Below, one piece after another: positions 1 through 9,700 of a stretch of DNA of 39,715 nucleotides. The number at the start of each line of letters is the position of its first letter. Position 1 is the stretch's first letter. Made by a program: the position numbers and the translations under genes. The notes beneath the pieces were generated by a model. It had not been told where the DNA came from and searched no databases. It saw only the letters and a list, made by a program, of their open reading frames with translations. The stretch lies in NCBI RefSeq assembly GCF_003574425.1, contig NZ_QLIU01000034.1:1-39715 (forward strand), in the 5' to 3' direction. The stretch is from Cysteiniphilum halobium. GTDB taxonomy: Bacteria > Pseudomonadota > Gammaproteobacteria > Francisellales > Francisellaceae.

Positions 1-1
1 T

Positions 2-1204
2 TTTGGAACTACTATAAAAGCGCGCCTTGATCAGGCATTTAAAGAAGGTGCCAAAAATCAAGCATTCTTGACTGAGTCATTAACTGGGATTCAAACGGTT
101 AAATCATCAGCGATTGAGCCACAAATGCAACATAAATGGGAGGATAATCTGGCAAGCTACGTGCGAACTAACTTCCGCGCACGTAATTTAAGTAATATCA
201 CTTCACAAATCGCACAATTTATTAGCAAGATAACCACGCTTTTGATTATTTTTCTAGGTGTTAATCTGGTGATTTCAGGTGATTTAACCATTGGTCAGTT
301 GATCGCTTTTAATATGCTTGCCGGACGTGTTACCAGTCCTATTTTAAAAGTGGTACAACTATGGCAGGATTTTCAGCAGGCACGTATTTCATTAAAGCGT
401 TTAGGGGATATTTTAAACACAACAGCAGAGACATCTACCTTAAGTAATAATCAGCAATTAGCGCAACTATCTGGAGATATTGAGTTTAAAAATCTTACAT
501 TTCATTATGGGATAAACACACCAGCTGTATTAAAAGAGATTAGTTTCAAGGTGCAGGCAAATCAATCCATTAGTATTGTTGGGCGCTCAGGTTCGGGTAA
601 AAGCACATTGGCAAAACTGTTACAAAAGCTTTACCTACCGCAATCAGGGAGTATTTTACTAGATGGTGCTGATACTTCAGCGTTAAGTGCTGTATGGTTA
701 AGGCAACAGATCGGGGTGGTGTCACAAGAGAGTTTCTTATTTAATCGCAGTATTCGTGAGAATATTGCGCTGACATGCCCTGGTGCGTCATTGGATGTGG
801 TGATCAATGCTGCCAAGTTATCAGGAGCTGATGAGTTTATTGTCAAATTAAAAAATGGTTATGACACCATCGTAGAAGAACAAGGTGCAAACTTCTCCGG
901 CGGACAAAAGCAGCGTATTGCCATTGCTAGAGCATTGATCAATGAGCCTAAAATACTTATTTTTGATGAGGCAACTTCGGCTTTAGATTATGAATCAGAA
1001 CGTATGATTCAACAAAATATGCGTGCAATCACTCAAAATCGCACAGTGTTTATTATCGCACACAGACTTTCAACAGTTATGCATTGCGATAAGATTGTCT
1101 ATCTTGAATCAGGTAAAGTGATTGAAGAGGGCAGTCATGATGAACTGTTAGCAGTGGATGGTCACTATGCCAAGCTTTATCACGCACAATTTGCTAGCAC
1201 ATAG
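2..1204 (+). CDS. Type I secretion ABC transporter, HlyB-like (5' end outside window)
   Basis: This is the inner-membrane ATPase/permease of a type I secretion system. It would energise export of the RTX protein encoded downstream. The reading frame is open from base 2, so the gene starts before the window; about 400 C-terminal residues are visible against roughly 700 in HlyB. The visible part holds the end of the membrane domain (hydrophobic stretch around bases 235-270), then a full nucleotide-binding domain. That domain has a Walker A GRSGSGKST near 581-607, an ABC signature FSGGQKQR near 895-915, a Walker B ILIFDEATSALD near 950-985, and an H-loop AHRLST near 1060. The TTG at 68 is an internal codon, not the start. 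The gene stops 9 bases before the adaptor gene, so the two are one operon. Whether an N-terminal C39-like domain exists cannot be seen. The family is sure; the exact subfamily is not. Confidence 0.93.
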   Translation, partial: FGTTIKARLDQAFKEGAKNQAFLTESLTGIQTVKSSAIEPQMQHKWEDNLASYVRTNFRARNLSNITSQIAQFISKITTLLIIFLGVNLVISGDLTIGQLIAFNMLAGRVTSPILKVVQLWQDFQQARISLKRLGDILNTTAETSTLSNNQQLAQLSGDIEFKNLTFHYGINTPAVLKEISFKVQANQSISIVGRSGSGKSTLAKLLQKLYLPQSGSILLDGADTSALSAVWLRQQIGVVSQESFLFNRSIRENIALTCPGASLDVVINAAKLSGADEFIVKLKNGYDTIVEEQGANFSGGQKQRIAIARALINEPKILIFDEATSALDYESERMIQQNMRAITQNRTVFIIAHRLSTVMHCDKIVYLESGKVIEEGSHDELLAVDGHYAKLYHAQFAST

Positions 1205-1213
1205 GGGGAGATC

Positions 1214-2629
1214 ATGAGAGGATTATATCGAAAGATAGCACAACTTTATCACAGACTGGTGCGATGGCAAGACAGGCGCAATCAGCAAAAGGATGAGTTA
1301 AGTTTCTTACCTTTAGCACTTGAGATTGAAGAGAAACCACCGCATCCGATAGCACGCACAATGATGTGGCTTTTGGTTGTGTTGATCGTCATTGCTGTAG
1401 TGTGGGCATGTTTTGGCAAAATGGATGTTGTTGTTACTGCACAAGGTAAAGTTGTACCCGAAGCGCAGGTTAAATCAATTCAGCCACTAGAGAAAGGCGT
1501 GATTAAAAAGATTTTGGTGAAAGATGGTCAGTTAGTGACAAAAGGGCAAGTGTTGATTGAGTTAGATCAACGCGTTACTCAGGCTGATATAGATAATATT
1601 ACACAACAGCGTAAGGTGGCCTACTTTATGTTGAAAGAGTATCAAAGTCTTTATCAATTGTTACAGTTGCCAACAAAGGATGTGCTGGCAAAAGTAGATA
1701 TTGACGAACTATTGTTTACGGAAGTATTAACGCCACCAGAAAGAGCCGCTTTGATTGAGCTTATATGGCGTAAATGGCAGGCTTATAGTGCAGATATCGA
1801 TTATCTTATAGCTGAGATCAATGCTGCAAAAGCCGAGAAGACAGCGCTAGAGATGCAACTTGAAATGCTCAATAAAACATTGCCAATTATTAGTGAGCAA
1901 AACAGCATGTATCAAACTTTGCATCAAAATGACTACGGCTCAAAAGCCGATGTACTACAAAGTCAAAAAGCAGTAATTGAGACTGAGCAAGCATTAGCGC
2001 AACACAAGGCAACGGTAGCGCAATTAAGTGCAAATATTAGGAGCAAAACCAGTGCACTTATGCGTGCTAAGGCAGACTATTTGGCGCAAGTGCTAGAGCA
2101 AATTGAATTAAATCAAAGGGATTTTAAAAGTTTAAGTAATGAGCTCCATAAATATCAACTGATGCAGCAGGCTCAAAGTCTAAGCGCTCCGCTTACCGGT
2201 TTTGTCCAGAACCTATCTGTGCATACCATTGGTGCAGTGGTTACCCCGGCACAAGTATTACTGCAAATTATTCCCAAAGACAGCCCGCTAGAAGTTAATG
2301 CCATGATCTCAAATAAAGATATTGGCTATGTGCATGAAGGGCAAAAAGTGCAAGTAAAGGTTGATACTTACCCCTTTACCGAATATGGATTATTAATCGG
2401 TGAGCTTATTGAGATAAGTGATGATGCGATTGAAGATCAGAATTTGGGATTGGTCTTTAAGGTCACCGCAAAGCTGGATCACACAACGTTGTACAAACAG
2501 GGGAAAGCATTTCCTATTCGCTCAGGGATGACAGTGTCAGTTGAGGTGAAAACCGGTGAAAGACGAATTATTGAGTATTTTTTAAGCCCACTAGCTAAGG
2601 CATTTAAAGAGAGTTTGCATGAAAGATGA
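1214..2629 (+). CDS. HlyD-family membrane fusion protein of the type I secretion system
   Basis: This is the periplasmic adaptor that links the ABC exporter to a TolC-like outer-membrane channel. It has 471 residues. A cytoplasmic N-terminus of about 50 residues is followed by one membrane span (about 51-70, rich in V/I/L). Next come a lipoyl half-motif (QPLEKGVIKKILVKDGQLV), a long coiled-coil hairpin rich in Q/E/K/A (about 130-320), the second lipoyl half (SAPLTGFVQNL) and a beta-barrel region with TYPFTEYG typical of HlyD/PrtE proteins. The ribosome site GGGGAG lies 4 bases before the ATG. It follows the exporter by 9 bases. No gene for the outer-membrane partner is present in the window. 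Confidence 0.93.
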   Translation: MRGLYRKIAQLYHRLVRWQDRRNQQKDELSFLPLALEIEEKPPHPIARTMMWLLVVLIVIAVVWACFGKMDVVVTAQGKVVPEAQVKSIQPLEKGVIKKILVKDGQLVTKGQVLIELDQRVTQADIDNITQQRKVAYFMLKEYQSLYQLLQLPTKDVLAKVDIDELLFTEVLTPPERAALIELIWRKWQAYSADIDYLIAEINAAKAEKTALEMQLEMLNKTLPIISEQNSMYQTLHQNDYGSKADVLQSQKAVIETEQALAQHKATVAQLSANIRSKTSALMRAKADYLAQVLEQIELNQRDFKSLSNELHKYQLMQQAQSLSAPLTGFVQNLSVHTIGAVVTPAQVLLQIIPKDSPLEVNAMISNKDIGYVHEGQKVQVKVDTYPFTEYGLLIGELIEISDDAIEDQNLGLVFKVTAKLDHTTLYKQGKAFPIRSGMTVSVEVKTGERRIIEYFLSPLAKAFKESLHER

Positions 2630-3096
2630 TAATGGGTGACGAGTATTAGAAACGCGATAATCACGACACTGTAAAATGGCTTGAGATAGGTATAATATTT
2701 TATACTCAAAGCCAGGGAGGACACCGTGCCCTGAATGAAGTCTACCTTGTGCCCTGAGCTAAGTCGAAGGGCATGCCAAGATCTATAAGGGCTTCGACTA
2801 ATGCTCAGCCCACGTTTACGTAATACAGTTGTGGGCAATATTGCTGTTTGCAGTACGCTTATGCGTAAGAAGGATTTTCCAAAAATTAAAGAATAAAATT
2901 TGATCTTTAGAGATAATGATCTAGGCTTAATCCGAGGCAACTCTATTTTATATCCCCCGCGCTTGACTTCTTATCATATGGATTGATTATGCTAAAAGCT
3001 GATTTTTGAAGGCTTGGAAAAAATAAGCAACTAATGAAACTGATAGAGCTCATTGGTAAACGCATTTAACCAAATAAAGGCGGGTAGGCAACGTTT
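2630..3096. other. Non-coding gap between adaptor and small membrane protein
   Basis: No convincing gene is seen in these 467 bases. The left part holds inverted REP-like units, listed separately. The right part has a possible promoter for the next two genes: TTGACT at 2963-2968 and TATGCT at 2988-2993, with a long 19-base spacer. An antisense open frame that runs from here into the adaptor gene has no ribosome site and looks like a shadow. The gap suggests that the RTX gene and its partner are transcribed separately from the exporter genes. Confidence 0.5.
2726..2813. repeat. REP-like inverted repeat units
   Basis: An arm at 2749-2772 (GTGCCCTGAGCTAAGTCGAA, then GGGC) is matched in reverse complement by an arm at 2789-2813 (core CTTCGACTAATGCTCAG). 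The two arms could form an imperfect stem of about 24 bases with a 16-base loop. A third partial copy, GTGCCCTGAATGAAGTC, sits at 2726-2742. The CTTCGACT/GCTCAGGGC core resembles dispersed palindromic repeats common between genes in many proteobacteria. Copy number elsewhere in the genome cannot be seen here. Confidence 0.6.
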
Positions 3097-3774
3097 ATGT
3101 TAGCAAATACAGGTAACAGAAAGCACAAGCGTTTCAAGTTGATAATAATTTTATTTTATGGATTTTTACTCTTGTTTTGTGTAGTGACGTATATATCAGA
3201 CAAATTGGCAACAGGGATCTTTGCAAGTGCGCCCATTGATTTATCCAAACCTTCTGAAGTGACGCTGGATTATTTTATTTGGTTTCCTGGGAAATATGAG
3301 TTAGTTCTGAAACTGCAAAAAAGGAATAGTCAAGATTTTGATTATATCAAGACGCATTTATTTAATGCCAGTAATTGTAGGAGGCTTGGTCCATTATGTA
3401 TTAAATATCAATTTTTTTGGGAACTTTATCAAGATGATGAAGTTCAACAGTTTGGTGTTAGTACTGAGCAAACCTTAGCTTATGGCGGATGGTATGCTCG
3501 TGATTCAATGGCTAAAGGCATTATAGATATTCATTTAAGTTTTGGTTGGCAGAAGCTTCAAATTAAATATAAAGGAGGGCTTGAAACATTTGTGAGATTC
3601 AAGCCAACAATTAAATTGCTAAGCGGTGGTTTAAAATCAGCTCAATCAAACTTAGCAGGCTTGCTAATATGGGGTAATGTGTTTGCAATGCTATTTATCT
3701 GGCCGTTTTTAGTATTAAGTTTAATTGTTAACAACATTATTTGGTTATATAAAAAGTCTAAAAATAAAAAATAA
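3097..3774 (+). CDS. Two-span membrane protein of unknown function next to the RTX gene
   Basis: I do not recognise the family. The 225-residue product has a basic N-terminus (GNRKHKRFK), a membrane span at about 14-33, a large central domain of about 140 residues that should be periplasmic, and a second long hydrophobic stretch at about 185-217 before a lysine-rich tail. The central domain contains YFIWFPGKYELVLKL, which looks like a beta-strand pair, and two nearby cysteines in NCRRLGPLC that could form a disulfide. The stop is 21 bases before the RTX start, so the two genes are very probably co-transcribed. An accessory, anchoring or self-protection role for the RTX protein is possible, but this rests on position only. 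No clear ribosome site precedes the ATG. Confidence 0.75.
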   Translation: MLANTGNRKHKRFKLIIILFYGFLLLFCVVTYISDKLATGIFASAPIDLSKPSEVTLDYFIWFPGKYELVLKLQKRNSQDFDYIKTHLFNASNCRRLGPLCIKYQFFWELYQDDEVQQFGVSTEQTLAYGGWYARDSMAKGIIDIHLSFGWQKLQIKYKGGLETFVRFKPTIKLLSGGLKSAQSNLAGLLIWGNVFAMLFIWPFLVLSLIVNNIIWLYKKSKNKK

Positions 3775-3795
3775 AGAAAGTTAAGGAGAGTGACG

Positions 3796-6700
3796 ATGAG
3801 TAATAAAGTATATACTGTAACCATTATTTCAGATGGTTTATTAGGTGGTGAACCAAAGGGTTATCACACGTGGTTAAAAATATCAGATGGAACGAAGGAT
3901 GGAACTATAATTTATAGTTATGGCAAAAGGGAAGGGGCTATAGATGGAAATATTATAACCGGAATATCTGGCGCAATACGTCCAAAAGGAGAAACATTAG
4001 AACGAGAGTTAGCATCGAGTCGTTATGAGGGTTATATTACTGAGGCGCAATATCTGGCAATGCAATCGAAAGGTGACTATATAGTGGATAACCCACCATT
4101 ATATCGTATTTATCCATATGGCTATTCAGATAATTGTGTGGAGGTTGCATCAGAGATATTAGCAGCTGCAGGCATTAATATCTTAAAAGGTTTTACTACG
4201 CCAACAGCAGTTATTGGGCAAATTGAGATTTTAAATGATATTTCAGATCATAATGATGTCTTTATCAACCCAAATAGTTATCAGGACTATATGCAACAAC
4301 GCTTATTAAGCGACTTGTTATCGAGTGAACCAAGATATGCTGGAGATATTGCAAAACAATTGTCAATTTTGTCAACTGAGGAATATTTTAATGGTGTTAA
4401 TCGTTTAACAATGGGAGGTCCAGAGGGGCTTCATTCAATAAATTATGCAGATATTCTATCAACACTTTCTGAGCTAATTCGTAGTGATATGAGTATTATT
4501 GCTAAAGCAGATACACTCTTGTCTAATCTATTAGAACAAATTTCAGGAAATAAGAATATTACAGCACAAGAGTTTAATTATTTGTATAATCAGATGCTAA
4601 GTGTCGAAGGAATAACATTTAGTGGGTTGCTAGCAGCCCGAGATAGATTGTCAGATTTTAAAAATATATTTGGTCAATTTGATGATGTAGAGGATATTTT
4701 ATCAAAGGACCTTAAAGAGCTTGAGCATTTGCTTGATCGGGTAAGAGACAGTGGTCTTGTGGATAGCCTTATTAACAGTGATTTCACCGCCGCAGCCAAT
4801 GCAGTACCGTTGCGAGCTGATCCACTGATTTTTGATTTAGATGCTGATGGTATTGAAACAGTTACTGCTGATGGCAATGTACTATTTGATCACAATGGGG
4901 ATGAAGTGAAATATGCCTCAGGTTGGGTTGGTGCTGATGATGCTTTACTGGTACATGATTTGGATCAAAATGGACAGATTGATAATGGATTAGAGTTATT
5001 TGGGGACAATACCGTTAAAGCAAATGGAGAGAAAGCCACAGATGGTTTTGATGCGCTATCAGATTTGGATGATAATGCCGATGGTGTTTTTGATCGTAAT
5101 GATACAGCATTTGGTGAGCTTAAATTATGGCAAGATAGCAATCAAGACGGTGTCGTGCAAGATGGTGAGCTTAAAAGCTTAGATGATGTAGGTGTTTTAA
5201 GCGTTGATTTAAATGCGATTGATGATGGTAGTGGCGCAACCGGTGGCGTGATTGCTAAGAAATCAACTTATAACACAGTCAATGGTGAGAGCTTTGTCGT
5301 CGCGGCTTTAGATTTTAATGCCAATTTATTTTATCGTGAATATCATGATGATTTTAATCACCAATTTTCTGAAGAGCTAGAGACTATGGATTTGGCTTTT
5401 AATATGAAAGGATCAGGGGCTGTTAGAGACTTAAATCAAGCGGCATTACTCAATCCAGACATTGCTAATGTTGTGCAAAGTATTATACAAACAGATAGCT
5501 ATCAACAGCGAAAAAGTTTATATCAAACGCTTGTCAGTGCATGGGCACAATCAGCTGAAGGGTTTACATCAGCTATTACAACTTTGGAAGGGTTAGTGCT
5601 CGACTCTGGTGCAAAGGTTGGCTTTGAAATTAGTGATGAAACACGTCAGCGTTTAGAGAGGATTGCTGTACTTGAAGCATTTAATTTTAGTCATATGCTG
5701 GACTATACTCTCATCGAGAATGGGGCAAACTCAGAGATTCGTGTGTCCATTGGTAATTGGTCAAATGTGATGAGATTTAATAGTAATGAAGATTTAGTGC
5801 TAAACGATGCGATGTTTATAGGTTTCCCACAGCAAGCACCATTGATTAATAGTGCGTATGATAAATTGCTGTTGTCTGTTGAGAATAATGTTTTTAAAGC
5901 ACACGACTATCAACGCTTTGTTAATATGATTGAATTTTATATCGATGATCAGGGGAAATTAGCGATAAGTTTTGAGGCTATTGATCAGTATTTTATGGAT
6001 AGTGTACAGATTGATACGATTGCTACAGTCGGTTTGTTATTATCGCTTAACACGATAGAAAATAATCAGCTATCAGCGCTTGGTTGGGATAGCAACAAAA
6101 CCTTGGCAAATATGTTAAGAACGATTGATAGTAATCAACTGTCTGAGCTATCACAAATACAATCATATCGCTTTAAAAATGGTGTGATTAGTGACATACA
6201 TATGCTTAAGGAGTCTATAGAACACACTATTCAAGGCAATGAAATTGTCATTGGTAGTGATCAAAATGATGTGATCAACCCGATAGATACCTCTAGATGG
6301 TACACAACAAGTCCAAGCGGTAGTTTAGCATTTAATTATGTTGATGGCGGTGATGGTGATGATTGGATCTATACCGAACGTGGACATTTTTATAACGATA
6401 TTATTTTTGGTGGCGATGGTAATGATTTCCTAGTATCAGATATGCCAACCTATGATGAAAGAAGACAATATTATTCTAGTGAGTATGTTACTGCTGATGC
6501 GTTATATGGTGAGGCGGGGGATGATGTCTTGCATGGAGGTGGCAGCAATAATATTTTAGATGGTGGTGAGGGTAACGATGTGATTGTTGCCAGAGCTGGA
6601 AACAACAAAGTTTTTGGTGGTGATGGCAATGATATTATTATATCAGGAGCTATGCTATCAGAAGTATATAACAGCATTACTGACGGCGGTGTGAGTGGGG

Positions 6701-9700
6701 AAAAATTTCTAGCAAATAGCTATACCATAACGGAAGCTGGTAAAGGCAATGATATAATTGTTAGTGGTTATCGTAATCAATCGACTTATATTTACCATTT
6801 AGGTGATGGGCATGATGTTATTTTGAAGAATGCCTTTTTGGATGCGCAAGGGCGTATTGGCTTTAATTATGATGGCACTTATATAGTGGATTATCTATTT
6901 AGTGATAAAGATAAGGGAGCAATTAATGACATTTTTAATGATGTATTACGTTTCTCTGCTGGCATCACTCCTGAAACTATTTCTCTTAAAAGGATTGAGT
7001 ATGATTTGCAATTAACAATCAATGAGCATGATAGTGTTAGGCTTACTAATTTTTATAAAGCGCTTGATGATTATGTCGATTTAGGCAAAGTATCACGGAT
7101 TGAGTTTGCAAGCGGTACAGTTTGGCAACGAGGAGATGAGGTTTTTAATATTGCACCTGAGAATGTTCATTATGTGGGGACTGATCAGGCAGATAGCTTT
7201 CATGGGACGATTGCTAATGATATTTTAGAAGGGGTATCTGGAAGTGATCATTTATATGGAGGTAAAGGCGATGATGAGATTTTTGGTGGTGAGGGTGATG
7301 ATCGATTATATGGCAATGACGGAGATGATATATTAAATGGTGGGCAGGGCAATGATCTTTTAGTTGGAGGGCATGGGAATAATCGCTATATATTTGGCAT
7401 AAACTTTGGTAGAGATGAAATTCAAGTCACTCACTTGTACAGTAGTGGGCAGTTCGTGAATGATACCATAGTGTTTACAGATGGAATTATGCTTGATGAT
7501 GTATTCTTTGTTAAAAATCTAGATGATCTTATTGTTAAGCATGCAAATAATCAGGATGAGATTGTGTTAAAAAACTTTTACACCACGACAGCGAATTACC
7601 GCTCAGGTGTGAACCAGTTTATTTTCGCCGATGACGCAATAGTCGATAGATCCCATAGGTTACTTGATCCAGCTACGGTAAGAGGAACACCTTATGATGA
7701 TAAGCTAATAGGTAGTAATGAAAATGATTTGATGTATGGGCAAGATGGGAATGATAATTTAGAGGGAAATGCTGGTGATGATACACTTGATGGCGGTTTG
7801 GGTAATGATCGATTAATAGCAGGAGCAGGCAATGATACTTTAATCGGTGGCAAAGGTAATGACTATCTGTATGGTGAAACAGGGCATAATCGTTATGTTT
7901 TTTCGGCAATGGATGGAGAAGATAAAGTTAAAAAAGTGGATTTATCACGACAAATCACTGGGAACAGCTCAACGTTAGTATTTAATGAGGGTATCCAATT
8001 AAGTGATTTTAATCAGATCAATTTAACGTCATTTTCGCAACTTCATTCAAAGCTAGGGGAGCGTTATCTTAAGTGGCATATCAAAGATTTAATATTCATT
8101 TCCGAGAAGAAAGGACTTAATATTACCCTAGTAGATTATGGCATGACCAAAGATTATGATGAGGATAAACGGGACTATTCTTCATCGACATATCTTGAAT
8201 TTAACAACGGCACCGAGCGTTGGCAACTAACGCCACATAAAGCCATGAGCATGGAGGTCAATGGTGAGGAAAGGACCTTTCATAACAGTGTGACTTTAAC
8301 ACGCTTTGATGAGGTTGAGCAGGTGAACTATATTCAAGGAATTGGCAAGCGTGAGTATTTGCAAGGCACTGAAGGTAACGATATTTTAGATGGAGGTGGA
8401 AATCATGATTATCTAGCGGGTGGTTTAGGTGCTGATCGTTATGTGCTATCTAACCTTTCTTTCAATGATGATGTGATTGTTGCCGATGTGTTGAATGCTG
8501 AAGACGCTGTTTTGCTTAAAGACATTGCGATGGATGTGCTGTATTTTCTACGTGAACAGGACGATCTTTCTATCATTGCATTCAACAGTGATTTTGAGCA
8601 AGCGGGCAGTTATCAAAATAATGGTAGCTTTTATCGCAGCAGTATCAAGCTTAGTGGTTATTTTGCCGGCTTAAGTGTTGAAACCATTATTGACAGCGCG
8701 GGTAATACGCATTCAATTGCAGAGCTATTAAATGATGAAAGTAAATATAGTGCCATGAATGATAGTTTACATCGCATAGGTAGCAGGGGTGATGACTATA
8801 TCGAAACCTATGCAGGTAATGATGTTATTTATGCCAAAGCCGGTAATAACTGGGTTGATGCGGGTCAAGGGAATAATACCATTACAGCTGGAAGTGGTGA
8901 TGATCGAATAGATGTTGGTGATGGTGATAACTTGATTAGGGCAGGGCATGGTGAGAATGATATAGAGACTGGCAATGGCAACAACAGTATTAGAACAGGA
9001 AAGGGCAATGACACTATCTATGTGGGTAAGGGTGATAATATCATTAAAGCGGGACATGGTGAAAACGCCATTCAAGCAGGTAGTGGTGACAATCAAATCT
9101 ATGGTGGCGCTGACTATGATTATGTTTACGTTGAAGATGGCAATAATGTAATTAAACTCGGTCATGGTGATAATGAACTGGATACGGGTGATGGAGATAA
9201 CATAATCTATGCAGGGAATGGGGATGATTCGGTGAATTTGGGAGATGGTAATAACACCGTGAAATTAGGAGCCGGTGATAATCAAATATATGCTTATAAT
9301 GGTGACAATATCATTATGACAGGGGCAGGTGATGATTACATTGAATTAGGCGATGGTCATAATGTCATTCGTGCCGGACATGGTGATAATGAGATCGATG
9401 TGGGCGATGGAAATAACCAAATTTATAGCGGAAACGGTAATGATATTGTGTATGCCTATGATGGTGATAATGTGATTAAAGCTGGCCATGGTGACAATGA
9501 AGTCTATGCAGGCAATGGTAATAATAGGATCATCACAGGTCGTGGCGATGATCTTATTGAAGTTCAGGGTGGTGAAAATATTATTCGCGCAGGTGCTGGA
9601 GATGATGTCATTACCATTAACAATAATGACTATGGTGAAGTTACTCATGTACTTTATCCTGGGCAAATGCCCGCTGATGGAAATAGCGTATATCCAATAG

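Noticed and set aside
68-70. TTG at 68 as the start of the exporter gene
   Set aside because: The frame is open and homologous upstream to base 2, so this is an internal leucine codon.
2479-2940. Reverse-strand 153-codon open frame
   Set aside because: It overlaps the 3' end of the adaptor gene, crosses REP-like repeats, has no ribosome site and no protein-like pattern.
8917-9618. CRISPR array or non-coding tandem repeat
   Set aside because: The periodic DNA is fully explained by in-frame RTX nonapeptides; the units are imperfect and have no unique spacers.
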